A DNA stretch of 5,039 nt, from the NCBI GenBank assembly GCA_030670605.1, contig DAOVBK010000138.1, positions 1 to 5,039 of the forward strand. The letters run 5' to 3'. Made by a program: the position numbers and the translations under genes. Positions within the stretch are counted from its first letter, which is position 1, and every line of letters starts with the position of its first letter. The notes under the pieces were generated by a model, which was not told where the DNA came from, did not search any database, and saw only the letters and a program-made list of their open reading frames with translations. The stretch is from Candidatus Stahliibacteriota bacterium (lineage in GTDB: Bacteria > Hydrothermota > Tepidihabitantia > SM23-42). This document shows positions 4,491 to 5,039 of this stretch, piece after piece.

Positions 4491-5039
4491 ATGAAAAACG
4501 GAATCAAAATAAAGGGCGCGCGCGTTCATAACCTGAAAAACATCAGTACGACTATACCGAGAAACAAATTCGTTGTCATTACCGGTATCTCCGGTTCTGG
4601 GAAATCTTCGCTGGCGTTCGATACACTTTACGCAGAAGGACAACGGCGTTATGTAGAATCACTTTCAGCGTATGCCCGACAGTTCCTCGGCATGATGGAC
4701 AAACCCGATGTCGATGAGATCACCGGTCTTTCTCCAGCTATTGCCATTCAGCAGCGAAGCGCATCACGAAATCCTCGTTCGACCGTTGGTACTGTCACTG
4801 AGATCTATGACTATTTGCGGGTTCTGTTTGCACGCACTGGCACCCCGTATTGCTACAAATGCGGCAGAAAGATCCATTCGCAGACAACTGACCAAATCGT
4901 TGATGCAATTTTGAATATGCCACGCGGTTCTCGCATTGAAATACTCGCACCAGTCGTACGCGGAAAAAAAGGAGAACACAAGGATTTCTTGAGCCGGCTC
5001 AAACGCAAGGGTTATGTACGTGCACGGGTGGATGGAACC
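4491..5039 (+). CDS. uvrA: Excinuclease ABC subunit UvrA, N-terminal 183 residues (cut by window edge)
   Basis: UvrA is the ATPase that finds DNA lesions and loads UvrB in nucleotide excision repair; full-length proteins have about 940 residues, so roughly one fifth is present. The N-terminus [14 protein letters not shown] (5-18) is the usual UvrA opening. It is followed by the Walker A motif GISGSGKSS (32-40) and the signature run [19 protein letters not shown] (48-66). Next come [16 protein letters not shown] (71-86) and [17 protein letters not shown] (94-110). Cys121 and Cys124 (CYKCG) match the CxxC pair that many bacterial UvrA proteins carry here, probably a metal site. The sequence then enters the UvrB-binding region. 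ATG at 4491 fits the family start, although no Shine-Dalgarno site is seen. It is divergent from the kor operon and functionally unrelated. No frameshift or missing ATPase residue is seen in the part present. Confidence 0.97.
   Translation, partial: MKNGIKIKGARVHNLKNISTTIPRNKFVVITGISGSGKSSLAFDTLYAEGQRRYVESLSAYARQFLGMMDKPDVDEITGLSPAIAIQQRSASRNPRSTVGTVTEIYDYLRVLFARTGTPYCYKCGRKIHSQTTDQIVDAILNMPRGSRIEILAPVVRGKKGEHKDFLSRLKRKGYVRARVDGT

Overview
The window comes from an anaerobic bacterium. A bacterial host is inferred from a textbook sigma70-type promoter (TTGACA-16 nt-TATAAT) and repeated GGGAG ribosome binding sites. An anaerobic lifestyle is inferred from the ferredoxin-dependent 2-oxoacid oxidoreductase genes. 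I cannot assign a phylum from this sequence.

Bases 1-4093, all on the minus strand, hold one tightly packed operon read from right to left: korD (two-[4Fe-4S] ferredoxin subunit), alpha-1, beta-1, alpha-2 and beta-2, the last cut by the window edge. Junctions are ATGA overlap, 1-nt gap, GTGA overlap and ATGA overlap, so translation is very probably coupled. The products belong to the 2-oxoacid:ferredoxin oxidoreductase (OFOR/KorAB/VorAB) family, which oxidatively decarboxylates a 2-oxoacid with CoA to an acyl-CoA and passes electrons to ferredoxin. The exact substrate (2-oxoglutarate, branched-chain or other) cannot be read from the sequence. No gamma subunit is visible; one could lie beyond base 1.

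The striking point is that the two alpha/beta pairs are not redundant. Beta-1 has the full TPP motif and all four Fe-S cysteines, but its partner in gene order, alpha-1, has lost the YPITPST motif (YPIVPAL) and the substrate-site arginine (Met). Alpha-2 keeps both of these, but beta-2 starts just after the CPxCG position and has lost the third cluster cysteine, the GDG/NN TPP motif and the MTGGQ segment. One complete active site can be built only from alpha-2 plus beta-1. This suggests an asymmetric alpha-1/beta-1/alpha-2/beta-2 complex with one live and one dead site, made by duplication followed by complementary decay.

Bases 4094-4490 are a non-coding divergent region with two minus-strand promoters (one immediately before korD, one about 250 bp further upstream), several inverted repeats, and a probable plus-strand promoter next to the uvrA start. 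From 4491 to the window end is the 5' part of uvrA (nucleotide excision repair), transcribed divergently and functionally unrelated to the kor operon.
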